A stretch of DNA of 64,000 nt from positions 5,332,001 through 5,396,000 of the forward strand of contig JAGVVL010000001.1 in assembly GCA_018287875.1 (NCBI GenBank), written 5' to 3'. A program made the position numbers and the translations under genes. This DNA comes from Nigrospora sphaerica (lineage: Eukaryota > Ascomycota > Sordariomycetes > Amphisphaeriales > Apiosporaceae). The first letter of the stretch is position 1; each line of letters opens with the position of its first letter. Of the stretch, positions 15,631 through 27,860 are shown one piece after another. The notes beneath the pieces are model-generated. The model did not search any database, was not told where the DNA came from, and saw only the letters and a program-made list of their open reading frames with translations.

Positions 15631-16582
15631 GGGTGCGGACCAACGACTGCTGCAAGTTGAAAGGTTCTGGAAATTCGGGACATCAGACGAGAAGCAAGGA
15701 TGTGTACCTAGACAGGTAAAGTACCTAAGTAAAGTACCTAAGTAGGTGTACCTTAGGTAGGCAGCGATCAGAACGGCGTTCTCAGAAGATAGGCAAGGCA
15801 ATGCGTACAGATGGCAATGGGTAGAGGTCGTCGCATGGGAGGAAGCCTGGATGTAGGAGTAGATGGGGAATGCGTTCATCCTACAGGGCCGCCTCCTAAC
15901 AGCTGGACGGCTTACACGGACGTTCATACCCGCAACCGTGCAGTCAAGAGGCATGGCATGTAGCCCGTGCATCGCCAGCAAAGCGGCCAGCAAAGCGGGT
16001 AGGTGCTACTAGAAGCAGCCGGCGACGACGAGGACGGCGATAGCGACGGCGACGGCGGTAGGTTACGAAATGCGGCGATCACTCACGGCGTTTCATTTGC
16101 TCATGGGCCAGTAGCCGGCCCCCGGGTTTTACCCCAAAGACCCATCCACTTGCTAGCAGCATCCATTGAGGAAACCAGCGTGCGTGCGTCTCGGTGGCTC
16201 TATCTCTCTGTGTGTGTGTATGTGTGTGTGGCTGCTTGCACCCCCTTTCACATCGTCAGCGGTTGTTCCCCGTCTCGCCTGCTCCGGACGCTACCGGGCT
16301 GGTCGGCGCACTAGTTGTCAGTACGACCAAGTACCTGATCATGTATTGAGCTGCTCCAAAGCAGGGTCGATGCCGGCTGGCCAAATCAACGTGGAACGGG
16401 ACCAGACTTGGGAAGCAGACAAGGCCAACCCGCCCTTCCGTCGTAGGTTGGCATTCATCTGGCGGCCCACATCGCATCCAATCCACTTTGGCGCTAGCAC
16501 CTTGTCCACCGCCGTGCGCGTGTGGGCGCATTCGCCTTTTCTGCTGCCCGTTTTCGGAGCCTTGTCGCTATCTTTTTCGTAT

Positions 16583-16611
16583 CCAGCCAGCCAGCCCGCC
16601 CGCCCGCCCGC
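16583..16611. repeat. CCAG then CCCG short tandem repeat
   Basis: A ccag run passes directly into a cccg run in non-coding DNA; simple-sequence slippage is the likely origin. Confidence 0.8.
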
Positions 16612-18712
16612 GAGTGGGACGTGGACATCGTTGGCATATCGTCATCGGGTCTGGACGCCGGGGGCCAGGGGTGCAAGGGTCCTTGGCCACCCTGGCCCGC
16701 CGCCCTGCGCCCTGCCAGCACTTGCGCGCGCGCGCGTTTGCTCCCCCGTGCATCGAGCGTAACCAAATGCCGCGGTAGTCCAACCACACACTCACTCAGT
16801 CGGGGGCTTCCGTAATCGAGGGGGCCTGTCCTGTCCCGTCCTGTTCCGGGACTGGGCCAGCAACAGGACTGCGTAGGAGGGTAAAGTAGTCAGTCCATCC
16901 CGCCCGTCGTATGGGAACGGATGGGATCCATGCCGGGATTGCGATAACCGTCGAGGTGAGCTGGCAGCTCCATCTAACCCTCATCCCATCGTCAGTTGCC
17001 CGCCAGGCTACTGCCGGCGTACGTACGTCGTAATCGCCGTCCTCGCATGGATGGTACTCACTCACCTGGTGGCCCCGGCATCCATGCGGCATCCATCATC
17101 CATCCATTCGTGGTGCCAGCACCCACACACAGTCAGTCCCCCAACCCCCAAGACACCACACGCACGCGCGCCTTAAGAGCACTTTTACCTACATGTAGCT
17201 AGGTAGGTTCCTAGGTAGCATATATCCTGGCTGCCCATTTGAAACGGTAAGTAACCCGGTGTACGCTACACATGCACACATAACGCCCAGTACACCCACC
17301 CTGACACCCAGTCGTTGGCCGGAACAGAGTTCACCAACAACTGCCTCAACTGTCCGTCTGTCGCATTCAACTGCAGGCCCGCTAGAAAACCTACCACAGC
17401 CTCGCAACCCCGCCTGACCGTATCCCGGGTACGCTGGCCACACTGGCATCTCCCACTAACTATCATCGCACGTACACGCTAGAGGGGGGCGAAGAACTGG
17501 CTTACCACTAGTGCTGTGGTTTATAGTGTAATGTAGTGAGCCGTTTCTTCTGTCCCGTCCTCGGATGCCTACTACAACTTGCCTACGCTCAGCCTTCATC
17601 TCTACCTACCTTCGGCCAGCCTTGCCTGGGTCCTGGGTAGCCGATATGGTCGTACCTACCTTCGGCGCGCAAGTACCTATTCACCTACCTAGCGTCAGTA
17701 CCTAATAGATAAGTACAACTACTTTGCTTAAGTAATCCTTTGGTAGCTCGTACTTCCAAACTCGCCTTCAGCGGCAATTCTGGTGTGCTTCTAGTGCCTT
17801 CGGCCTCGCATACTGGAGACATGCCATGCCGTGGGATCCCACAGATGGCAGGACAAAAGCACCCGCGGGTGTCTTTTCTTCGTCGTTGGGCAGGGGAGGG
17901 TGTAGGCAAAAGCACAGGTACCTTACCTACTCGCAATTGGCTGCCGTGCTTGAGGCTGTTTCCCAGCTTGTAGCCAGCCAGCCCCCCATCCATACCTACC
18001 GAATGCCCCCCCAGGGCCCTGCATCATCTACTAACGGAGTACTTCGTACTGGGTAGATACCGCCTCCCGCCTCCAACTACCACATCCATACTGGGTACCG
18101 TACCTGTTCGCTGGTTCATCTAAACCCTTGCCTTGGTCCGCATCGTGTGACTCGTCCCGTAAGTCCATCATTCCATGGGCATTTCCCCGTTTCCTTGCCT
18201 CGCCTTTTCCTTCTTGATCCTGGCCCCCTAACCTAGTCGTGTCGGTCGTCTCCACAGGGTCACGGCCTTGCCTCCCCCAGCACCTCCCGTGCCTCCTCCT
18301 CGGCGCAGTCACTCGCCGTTTATTAATACCATCTCCTGCCGGCTTCCTTCTCCCTTCCCTCTCCCATCCACCCTTTCCACCCTTTCTCTTCCGACGCATT
18401 CCTCCTCACCCATCCGTCGAAACCATAAGCTGGTCAACCTCCCGGACCTGCTTGACTCAACAAGACCAACAACGACAACAACTTGTCCTGTTCTTGCTGC
18501 CGCATCTGCACCTGCACAGCAGCCCCTCTCCAACCCCCCCCCCCTCAGCCAACCACCCCAGTCAGTCAGCCAGCCAGCCAGACCCTACAAGAGGACATCG
18601 TCTCTCGTTCGGATCTCGTTCGTGTTGCCGGCATCTTTCCCAAAGGATAATCGATTCGTTGTATACCTCACCTATCCTCCTTTCTTCCATACCACCCGCT
18701 ACTATCAACACC

Positions 18713-19070
18713 ATGGCTCCCAAGAAGGTGCGCTGCACTTTCCACATCACCGGTCAGTCGGATACGGCGTGTAAGGAGGCGGCGCAACGCATGTTCGGCG
18801 ACTGCGGATTCTGCTCCGGCCACTTCTGCGCCAAGCACAGGCTGCCGGAAGACCACCGGTGCATCGGCCTCGAAGACGTAAGTCCTTCCCTGGGGTCCCC
18901 CGACTTCGCCACCACGCCCTGGTGGCTGGTCGGCTTAGACGCCGTCCTCAGCGAGAGCGAGCGCGAGTCATTGGCTAACTATCTTTCGCCTTCAGTGCCG
19001 GAAGGAGTCCCACGACCGCAATGCTGCCCAGCTCGAGTCTGAACGCACCCAGACTATTAAGGTCGCGTAG
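18713..19070 (+). CDS. Small AN1-type zinc-finger protein
   Basis: Exons 18713-18877 and 18996-19070, 118-base intron with a GGCTAAC branch site, phase 0, 79 residues. The protein is almost only an AN1 finger: Cys8, Cys20, Cys31, Cys34, Cys39, His42, His48, Cys50, with the hallmark GDCGFCSGHFC and KHRLPEDHRC. The tail (KESHDRNAAQLESERTQ...) is the conserved helical C-terminus of the short fungal AN1 family. AN1 proteins usually bind ubiquitin or proteasome/Cdc48 components in stress responses; the substrate of this short fungal type is not known to me. Oddity: Cys8 and Cys20 are 11 residues apart, where homologues I recall have about 3. The extra 9 or so residues are inside exon 1 and too short to be an intron. 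Confidence 0.9.
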
Positions 19071-19773
19071 CTTGTGAACCCCCCCTGATGCGCCCGCCCC
19101 TGCCATGGGGCCCCGTACGCACCTGCTGGCCGCCCTTCTCGTCTCGAGCCCCGTATGCGAGTTGGCCAGTACACACACCCCCACCATGACGGACGAGGCG
19201 AGCCTGCCACTCTTACGTCAAATACCACTACTACCTATTCCCTCACCACCTACGCCAGTCGACTTCTCTATGCTTCGACTGCGCGCGATGGCCGTCCGAA
19301 ACGACGCCGTCATTACCTCGCTACCCTCCCGACCGCCTTTTCCCACTTGTACCACACACCACACTTTGATCGAACGGCGTTTTTGAGCGGAGTATTTGTC
19401 AGGGGAGAGGGCCCTCGTCCGGTTGCGAGACTCTCCGCTCGCGATGGATTGTTTAAACGGCGCAGGCGGCTGATAATTCCAGCAACCTGCGTGTTCTATT
19501 GGCAGCTTGGGAAGTTGCTTTACCCACGAGACCACCGTGATGCCGAAAGGCTCCGTCGTCTCGACTCTACACTGTATATAGACGAAATACCGAGGGTCAG
19601 TGTTCTGGACCTTTCACATCAATTTGTTCTTCGCACATTGCTCTAGTGACAGGGAACTGTTGGCTGGGCCTACTGAAGCGCCAAGCGACGGTACTTACGT
19701 ATCTTTCTGACTGACAAACAACTCTACAATTCGACATGCTCATACCTCCAGGCGCAGGCCCGGGATTGGGTCA
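19071..19773. other. Intergenic, convergent 3' ends of AN1 gene and NTH1
   Basis: About 700 bp. A 163-codon frame (19155-19646) is low complexity and unsupported. Likely 3' UTRs only. Confidence 0.55.
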
Positions 19774-21311
19774 TCATGGCCGTCTTCTAGCATGTTTGCG
19801 AGCCGGCATTCCGACACCATCCTCCTCTTCCTCCTTTTTGACGACGTCGCTCGTCTCGGGGGTGCCCTCGGTCGGCTCGTTCACGACGACATCGCTCGCT
19901 GCCAAGACCTCGGTCTCCTCCTTAACGACAGCCACGGCGATGTCACCGGCGTCTCGCACCTCGACCTGGGTGGCGCGGACCCGGCGGCCCTGGAGAACCT
20001 TGGCCCGCTCGGCGGAGCGGCACAGGCCGCCGAGGCCGAGGTCGCAGTCGCCGCAGCGGCGGCCGACAGGCAGGCAGACGGTCTGGCCGAAGCCGACGAG
20101 CAGCCAGTTGATCTCGCGCCAGCGGTCGCGCGGCAGCCAGGCCTCGAGGGCGAGGCGCGTCTGCTCGGGCTGCTTGGTGGCGTGCCAGCCCCAGAGGTTG
20201 GTGATGCGGTGGACGTGGACATCGACGCCGATGCCCTCAGTGCGGCCCCAGGCGGCGCTGAGGCAGAGGTGGGCCATCTTGGGGCCGACGCCGGGCAGCG
20301 CCGTCAGGCCCTCAATGGTGTCGGGGATGTCGCCGCCCCAACGGTCGCGGCACAGGGCGGCCGCCGCGCGCAGGTAGCGCGTCTTGTTATTGTGGAAGCC
20401 GACGGCGCGGATGCAGTCGTGCAGCACCTCGGCGTCGGCCGCGAGCACGTTGGCGAGCGTCAGCCCCGGCGCCGCCCCCGGCGCGTGCGCCGGCAGCTCC
20501 GCCTGCAGCCGCCGCATCGCCGCCGCGTTGACCGTGTCCTTGGTCTGCGACGACAGCATCAGTGCCACGAGCGTCTGGAACCGCTGGTCGCGCGCCGACG
20601 CGCTCGGGTCCGCCAGTCGCTCGCCTACCACCAAGCCCGGGTCAGTAAATTGCTACACCCGGTGTCTGTGGAGCCGTTCTCTTTCCCGAGCCCCCCCCCC
20701 CGGGCCCGAACTCCGGAAACCAAAGCCTGCCGGGGGTACAACGGGTGGGATTCGGGACGGAAACGGGTAATGTAGAACACCGGATATTGCTTACAGCCCA
20801 TCGTATCCACGGCCGCGTCGCGCGCCGCCCCCGTCAGCCGCATCGCTTTGACCAGGTCGTACATCTCCTCCCAATCAGTCGGCGGCGTCACCGTCACGGC
20901 CTGGGTGGCGGGGTCGACTGTCGGGCGGGCGGGCTTGCGTGCACGGCGCGGCGTGGGTGTCGTCGTCGCCGTCGTCGTCGTCGGCGGTAGCAGGATCGCG
21001 GTGGTGTCCTCGTCCACCTCTTGCTTCACCACACCGCTCCCGGCGCTGTCGCGCGGCGGGGCGGTGGTGGCGACTTTTTTGCGCTTCCGCGACGTCATGG
21101 CAGGGCCGGCGGCATCTTCGATGTCGAGGACCCGCGACGACAAGGGCGGCGCGGTGGGGGTCGACGCGGTCGCCGTGGCCGTGGCTGCAGCCCGCTGCAG
21201 CGAGGCGCGCGTGGTGCGGCGCGGCGGCGACGACAAGGCCGATGGGATCGGGGGCGCCATGGTGCCGCCGAGTTTCGTGATCTCTTGCGACAGGCGCGAC
21301 GGCGGTCTCAT
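19774..21311 (-). CDS. NTH1: Endonuclease III homologue (bifunctional DNA glycosylase/AP lyase)
   Basis: Exons 21311-20795 and 20624-19774 with a 170-base intron splitting a Cys codon; 455 residues. It removes oxidised pyrimidines and cleaves the abasic site in base excision repair, in nucleus and mitochondria. The helix-hairpin-helix LPGVGPKMA carries the catalytic Lys288, and VDVHVHR carries Asp307. The 4Fe-4S ligands are Cys356, 363, 366 and 374, spacing C-x6-C-x2-C-x7-C, slightly longer at the end than the bacterial C-x5-C. The first ~150 residues are low complexity (Thr/Ala/Pro runs, basic KRKK) and could act as targeting sequence; the C-terminal ~70 residues are acidic with a basic last stretch. 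Start chosen at [10 protein letters not shown], a fungal-like N-terminus; longer in-frame upstream sequence looks non-coding. Confidence 0.93.
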
Positions 21312-22195
21312 CGCATCGCCCGTCTGGTTTTTCCTCTTGCGGTGGAAGTGTCGGGGAGACGTGTGGACGTGCCAATCCATCGTCCGCGGTACCACAATTT
21401 TTTGCCAGCTGGCTACGTCAGGTGGTGCCTGTCGGTTCAGGCCAGCCTGGGCTGCAGCTTCCCAGCTTCCTGCGAAAGCACCCACGAAGTGGAGCGCCGG
21501 GAATCGCAATGCACGTTGCCCCGGATCCCTGCATGGGATGGATTTGATTTTCCTCCTTCATTGGACATGGCATCGCAGGCCTTTCCCACACGTCGCTTTG
21601 TATCTTCAGTACATGGTACATCCTCGCAGCCCGTCTAGTAGTGACTCCATTTTCCCAACGTTGGCCGCCGGCGTGCCACACGCGCGCGGATCGACCCGCT
21701 TTGGCCCTCGCATCCGGCCATTCGTGGACTCATGGCCGTCCGGCCATGGATCCTGGCAGCCCTGCTTTTGCGGCCCTGAGAATCCAACGCTGCCCCGTAG
21801 ATCGTTGGTACACTACTCATTCACGGGTGCGTCCCCCCCTCCCCCTTCGTACCTGCCGGCTTTCCGTGGCTCCCTACGTAGTAGTAGTTGCGCCTCACCG
21901 TGCGTCCTCCACCGCCCACCATCTCACACCTGGCTGCCCCTATTGCCCCTTTTCTCTCGTCCATGGGGTCGCCCGCGAGTCCAGCTTGGTTTGGTCTATG
22001 GGTTCGTATTAAGGATGCTATTGTAACCATGTTCGTGCCACGGAAATCCCGTCCGCGGGCTCCGAAGGGTATAGATGCGGAAAGACGGTCTATGGAAGCC
22101 AACGCCAAAAAAAAAGTGTAACATACAGAAGCCCCTACCCTTACCACCCTTGTGGAACAAACCTCCTTCGGTCCACCGAGTGCCCCGCGGGCGCC
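21312..22195. other. Intergenic: NTH1 upstream region and esterase 3' flank
   Basis: Both neighbours read leftward. Large + strand frames here are continuations of antisense frames of NTH1 and have no domain. No gene seen. Confidence 0.55.
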
Positions 22196-23667
22196 CTACA
22201 TCAGGAATTCTTTCTCTATCCAATGTTTCATGACGACGTGGCCCTCGGAGAAGGATGGCTTCTCCGTGCGGACGATGATGGCGGCGTGGGAATGCCGTAC
22301 CTTGTGAATCCAGACGGGGTATTTGCGCCAGCCCAGCTCGTCGAGGGACTTGATCATCTCGAACTGCACGGGCGCCAGCGCCAGCGTCGGCCACGGCTGC
22401 GAGTGCGACTGCCTCCGTTCGCGCGCCATGGTTTTCCGTGCGCTCTCCGTCAGCGTGGCGTCGTCGTCGTCGTCGTCGGACGAGGCCAGGTACTCCTGGC
22501 GGTGAGCACTGTTGATGTTCTCGTAGGCGTCCTCGACCGTCTGCTGCAGCTCCTGTATGACGGGCATGCGGTAGCTCTCGACGGCGATGCCGGCGCGGCC
22601 GCTCTCGTGCAGCTGGATCCGCCGCGAGCTGCGGAACGTCTGGATCACCGAGTTGCCCAGGTAGACAAGCACGGCAACGGGGATGAAGACGACGAGGAAG
22701 GCCACAAGCGGCGCATTCTTGACGTACGTGCGGCCCGTGTCCTTGAGCTCGGCCCACGTCGCCCGCTCGGCCTTGGGTGCCCGCGGCACGACCGGGTTGT
22801 CGGGGTCGAGCACGACGTCCTCGAAGCCGGGCACAAAGTTCACGTTTACCTTGCTCAGGTCGGCGTAGGGGTTGGTCTTGGCGATGCACGTCGTGTAGTA
22901 CACGGCGCTCCTGTCGTGAATCACGTTGGCGTACAGCGTGCGTCGCTTGAAGCGGGCGAGTCCCGACATGAAGATGGACTTCGGATCGGCCAGCACCGCC
23001 AGTAGCGGCCGGCCGGTGCCCCGGAAATCATCAATCGTGAACAGCTGCCGGCCCGACATGGACAAGGTGCGCGCACCGAGGATGTTCCAGAGATGGCTGT
23101 GCCACCCGCGCAACGGGGTGCGAACGCCGAGGTGTGGCGAAGCAAAGGTTGTGAAGTTCTACGGCGGGCGAAGAGAGGACAACAGTTAGCCCCAGAGCTC
23201 CTTGGTGCAACATACATGTGACCCGGGGGAGGGGCGAAGTTGGATCCCATACCGTGGGTTCGAGCTGGTCCAGGACGCCCTTGGCTTCCAGCAGGCCGAC
23301 GGCGTAGCGGGCGACCAGGCCGCCCAGCGAGTACCCTACGATGCTGAGTTTCGTGATCTTGCCGCCCTTGGACCGGACGCTGGCGAGCTCCTCCTCGATC
23401 TCTACGCAGACACGCTCGCCGCCGCGCTCGATGCCGTCATAGGTGTAGCTGCCGCTGTTGCGGTTGGCGACCAGCAGGTACAGCTCATCCTCCGAGTGGG
23501 CATCGCGAAGCGTTTTGGCCACGGAACGCATGTGGATGGGGTTGCCCCAGAGCTGCAGCGGTTCAGGTCAGCCACGGCGGGTGCTGGGGTGACGAGGTGG
23601 CACGGCGTACTCCATGGACCAGGACGCAGAGATGGCCCGCTTTGGGACTGCCGCCGTTGTACTCCAT
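22196..23667 (-). CDS. DUF676-type serine esterase/lipase with one membrane helix (Lpl1-like)
   Basis: Exons 23667-23611, 23552-23253 and 23158-22196; introns 58 and 94 bases, both phase 0; 439 residues. The alpha/beta-hydrolase features are HLCVLVHGLWGNP (oxyanion turn) and the nucleophile Ser94 in GYSLGGL, followed by FASPHLGVR. These match the DUF676 putative serine esterase family that includes yeast Lpl1 (lipid-droplet phospholipase) and Rog1. A hydrophobic helix at about residues 268-291 (PLVAFLVVFIPVAVLVYL) suggests membrane or lipid-droplet anchoring. A five-Asp tract lies near residue 355. The 19-codon first exon was found by joining to the conserved LWGNP, which fixes the N-terminus. 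Substrate is inferred to be a phospholipid or neutral lipid. Confidence 0.88.
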
Positions 23668-25644
23668 GGCCAGACGACTACCTGGTGGGCAACCTGCGGT
23701 TGAAGGGTTGCGGACAGGGCGGACGGGTCAAGGTTGACTAGGTTGCGACGGAAAGGTATCGGTAAGGTACAGCGAAGGCCGCAGTGGGAAAGCGGCAGAC
23801 TGGACAATATATCCGATTTTACCCATGGAACCTTCCTCAGGGGGAGGGGGAGGGGCGCTATCGCGACGGGACCACGGCGTGTCGCATTCGGTTTCTGGCT
23901 TGGTCCGCTGGTCTACGGAGCTAGACGGGGCTCTTCGGAGACGGTCTGGTGGAAAGGCCGACTGGCTCTGGCGTGTTATGGGAAGGATGGGGGGAAAAGG
24001 GCAGCTGAAGGGGGGGCGCGGACGGGGGTTTCGCGGACAGGAGAGACGCCATGCGAGCAAAAAGTGCACACGTATTAGTCAGTGACTCGAGGTACGCGGA
24101 CAGGGGCTCGGGGCGAATTGCCAGCAGTGGGGCCGCCCAGGTAGTGACGCAGGCGAGCGCCTCAAGGCTTTAGGGGAATAGGTGAAAAAAGGATGGGATG
24201 AGACCACCACCCTCAACAACCCGTACACGCCCGGAGGCACGAATGTCAAAGACGTCAACGGCATCCCATACGGACGGGAATATGACACTACACGGCACAC
24301 ACACGCACACACAGGGCAGCTTCGTTTCCAAATTGGCTGTGCATGCAGGCATACCGCGCTAAAAGGCTTCGCAGATAGGTAAATGTCGGGAACAGGACGA
24401 CCCTTTCGACACAAGCCGAACGGTGATAGGTCACCTTCGGAGTCTACTTATTCAGAGTTGAGAATGTGACAGAAAGCCGGTTTTGGTTGAACACGATGGA
24501 GGGCAAGAAAGAAAGGAGTACAACACTCTGGCCGCACGATCCGACGCCTGCATAGGTATGTATTTACAAGTACCTTCCTACCCATTTTGTAATGGGCTCT
24601 CCAGTTGAGGTTAGAAAGCCGTAAGCGGGCTGTTGCGTCGTGCACCTGCCCTCCCTTACCATTGATTGATAGTACTCACATTGCCAGACCATCTTGCCAA
24701 GGGCAGTCAGACATGACGCATGGCCAACAGTCGTTTCAAACCAGGGGCACCACCCACTGTAGACATCGGATCGTGTACCGACCGTCTCCTTTGGTGACAC
24801 GTGCAGCTTGCATGGAACAAGGACGCGACATGCGACCTACCCATTCATTACCCTCGGGCTTTCGTGGGGTTGCGGGCGGCCCCAAGTATCCGTGAGGCAA
24901 GTAAGTACTTTGCCAGCCATTTTCGACTGAGACTGCACCCAGTGCGCGTCCGCTAGTTGCCACCAAGGGTAGGAGGTGCATTCCTGGAAGACATAGCGCA
25001 TGGCGTTATAAATATAACTTGGATGCGACAATGTCCCGTCGATGCGATGGACTCCCGTCTGGGGCCAAGGTCCCTAGGGCCCATGGATGGATCCCCGCGT
25101 GTTGCAGAAGGGGGGGGGGGCGCGGTGCACGCACAGTACACATATACTCGAACTCTTCGTCCACGCTCCAGGCCCCTCTGACGGATAATAAGAAATCACG
25201 GCAATAAGACCGGACCCCTGAAATTGTCCCATCTTGCCTCTGGTTTGACGTAGAATGAACGGGCTTGTTCCACCTCAAGACAAAGCCAGCAGGTGCTTCC
25301 CAGCTACCATTGCCTGCATCTTCACAAACTTGGATAGCTTTAGCTGTTCAGTTAGCTGGAAGTCGGCAGGTAGAGGGATGCATGGCAAGCAAGCAATTCA
25401 TCTACGCCCGCCCAACCCACCATAAACCCAACCCGGTTCTTCACTCCCTGTGCAAGTACGTGTGCACCCACCACCTGCACATCATTTACAGCCTCACGTC
25501 GCTCGCCCGTAAGTCCGCCCGCCGGCTGGAAGCGCCACGCTTGCCATATTGATGCCAGGCCAACAGCTTCTCCAAGCTCTGGGTGCATCCGCAGCACAAC
25601 ACCCGGCGCCAGCCCTTGGCCTTCTCATCCTTATCGTCCTCGTC
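23668..25644. other. Divergent intergenic region, esterase / REX3
   Basis: About 2 kb between outward-reading starts. Contains a CA-rich run near 24295-24315 and short purine-rich stretches, but no gene that I can support. Upstream exons of REX3 cannot be excluded near its start. Confidence 0.5.
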
Positions 25645-27522
25645 ATGGCGGCCTCACTCGGGATGCTGAAGCATCTCCCCTGCCCCGCCGGAAACAGCTG
25701 CACCGCCTTCCAGTGCCTCTTTAAACATGAGGGCGATGAGGGCCCCAGCGACGCAAGCGTCACCACGGAGCCCCCGCCAACCGCTTCGGCCACCTCATCG
25801 CCGGATCAAGGCGCCCCTAGGAAGCGACTAAAGCTGGCCAACGCGAAGCCCGCCTCTCCGGCCGTATCGAAACTGAAGGACCCGTTGAGGCGGCCCCCGG
25901 GAGCTGCCCCCAACAACAGCAAGACGGCGCCAGCCCAACAGCAACCCGAGTCTGGTGCATCCGGGGCGCCCTCCGGAGCGGCGGTACCGGCCAAGGCGGT
26001 CAAGGCAGCCGCACCAAAGAAGATTGAGACTCTTAACCCTCGTCACCTTGGCCGGGCCCCGGCTTCCCATGACTTTCGGAACAAACTTGTCAAGGCGCTC
26101 CATGAGCAGTACGCGAGGCTGAACAGTGAGCTCCGGAAGGAGACCAAGGGCGTCGAGGCCGCCCTGGTCATGTCAGACCAAGAACTCATCGTGAAGACGC
26201 TGGACGACGAGCAGGAGACGGCCATCAAGAACGCCACCATCTACGGGAACGTCATCAAGAACCGCATCATGCGCTACAAACGCATGAAGGTTGAGCAATG
26301 GAAAGAGGAGCGGGTGGCCGCCGTCAAGAAAGATTACGGCAAGGGCGAAGAGCCCCAGGAAGCGGCTCCGAAACCCATTGAGACGGGCCTGACGCCCACG
26401 CAGGAAGTGGAATTCCTCAAACGCCTGACGGTAGACTTAAAAAGCATCGAGCAATACGGCTACGTCGCCACGATACCCAGTGACGACGACATTCGAAAAG
26501 CCAAAGAGGCCGTCGCAGCCTCGGGCAATTTTGAGATCTGCGACAGGTGCACCCAGAGGTTTGCCGTGTTTCCCGGACGGCGCGAGGAGGACGGGGCTCT
26601 GGCATCCAACGGCTCTTGTACCTACCATCCCGGCCGCACCTACTTTGTCGACAGAGCACCAGGCGAGAGGTTTGGCGAGCGGCCCAAGAAATACCGCTGC
26701 TGCCACCAGACGGTCGGCGACACCAACGGGTGCGCGAAAGCCGCCAATCATGTCTTCAAGACGACCGTCCCCGCAAGACTGGCAAGTGTACTGAACTTCG
26801 CCGAAACGCCGCCCAACCCCGACGCGCCCTCGGACCGGGGCGTTTGCTTCGACTGTGAGATGGGTTATACCGTGTATGGCATGGAGCTGATCCGTCTCAC
26901 GGCCGTCTCCTGGCCAGCGGGCAAGGAGCTCCTGGATGTTCTCGTACTACCTGTCGGCGAGTACATCGACCTCAACACGAGATATTCGGGCGTGCGCCCC
27001 CAGGACCTGGCCGAGGCGCCGCGCTGGAGCCCTGGCCAAGACCACAGGCCGGTCCTCGTTCCGTCCGACGACCCGTCACAACCACCGCAACGAAAGCTCA
27101 AACTCGTACCGTCTCCCAAGGCCGCCCGGGATCTCTTCTTTTCCCTCATCTCGCCAGAGACACCGCTCATCGCCCACGGTGCCGAGAACGACCTGAACGC
27201 CTTACGCTTGATACACCCTACCGTTGTCGACACGATTATCCTATACCCACACAACAAGGGCGGGCTGCCGCTACGCAACAGCCTGAAGTACTTGATGGAG
27301 TCCCGACTGGATCGCAAAATCCAGGTTGACAGCGGTGACACGGACAAGCCCCAGGGGCACGACAGCGCCGAAGACGCTAGAGCCGCCGGGGATCTGGTCA
27401 AGTTGAAGGTCAAGACCGAGTGGGAGGACATGAAGCGGGCAGGATGGTTCATACGGGACGGCATCATGTGTCCGGTCGGCGATGAATGGACCATTGTCGG
27501 CAAGGGCGGGAAGGCGAAATGA
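25645..27522 (+). CDS. REX3: RNA exonuclease 3 (DEDDh 3'-5' exonuclease)
   Basis: Uninterrupted frame of 625 residues. Rex3 trims the 3' ends of RNase MRP RNA and other small RNAs. The N-terminus LKHLPCPAGNSC..CLFKH is the Cys/His cluster typical of fungal Rex3, and the chosen ATG places it as in homologues; the frame extends 32 codons further upstream but that part is hydrophobic and atypical. A second Cys/His-rich zone lies around residues 300-380. The exonuclease domain starts at FDCEMGY (Asp403, Glu405), followed by HGAENDLNAL (Asp516) and HDSAEDA (His572, Asp577), completing DEDDh. The linker (residues ~40-150) is Pro/Ala/Lys-rich. Intronless, unlike most neighbours. Confidence 0.92.
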   Translation: MAASLGMLKHLPCPAGNSCTAFQCLFKHEGDEGPSDASVTTEPPPTASATSSPDQGAPRKRLKLANAKPASPAVSKLKDPLRRPPGAAPNNSKTAPAQQQPESGASGAPSGAAVPAKAVKAAAPKKIETLNPRHLGRAPASHDFRNKLVKALHEQYARLNSELRKETKGVEAALVMSDQELIVKTLDDEQETAIKNATIYGNVIKNRIMRYKRMKVEQWKEERVAAVKKDYGKGEEPQEAAPKPIETGLTPTQEVEFLKRLTVDLKSIEQYGYVATIPSDDDIRKAKEAVAASGNFEICDRCTQRFAVFPGRREEDGALASNGSCTYHPGRTYFVDRAPGERFGERPKKYRCCHQTVGDTNGCAKAANHVFKTTVPARLASVLNFAETPPNPDAPSDRGVCFDCEMGYTVYGMELIRLTAVSWPAGKELLDVLVLPVGEYIDLNTRYSGVRPQDLAEAPRWSPGQDHRPVLVPSDDPSQPPQRKLKLVPSPKAARDLFFSLISPETPLIAHGAENDLNALRLIHPTVVDTIILYPHNKGGLPLRNSLKYLMESRLDRKIQVDSGDTDKPQGHDSAEDARAAGDLVKLKVKTEWEDMKRAGWFIRDGIMCPVGDEWTIVGKGGKAK

Positions 27523-27860
27523 AACAACTCGCTGAATTTCTGTCGCCGAGTGGCCGTGGTCATTGCACCGCCGCCGTCTTACTGATCCGGAAGGGCTGCG
27601 TTTGTACGATACATGGGGCGCCCGCTTGTCTGTCAGGGGCTTGCACGGGGCTCAAACAAGTACGTTTTCGACGGAGCGAACCGGTTGGACGACGTCTGTG
27701 CTCCTCAGCGACGAAGGGCACGTTTCTATTCTTGCCGCTGGAGGGGGCGAATCTAGCCATGCTTGACCGGACGCGGGACAGCCCAGAAGGGTTATGAGTG
27801 CATGGTGGTTTTACCCAACCCCCAGCACCTCGCCACGCTTTGTGGCCCAACGCGTACATT
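27523..27860. other. Intergenic, convergent 3' ends of REX3 and the Ygr210-type GTPase
   Basis: About 340 bp between converging stop codons. No gene seen. Confidence 0.6.

Noticed and set aside
20848..22026. 392-codon plus-strand frame antisense to NTH1
   Set aside because: Shadow of the GC-rich NTH1 coding sequence; Val/Ala/Arg composition mirrors the opposite strand.
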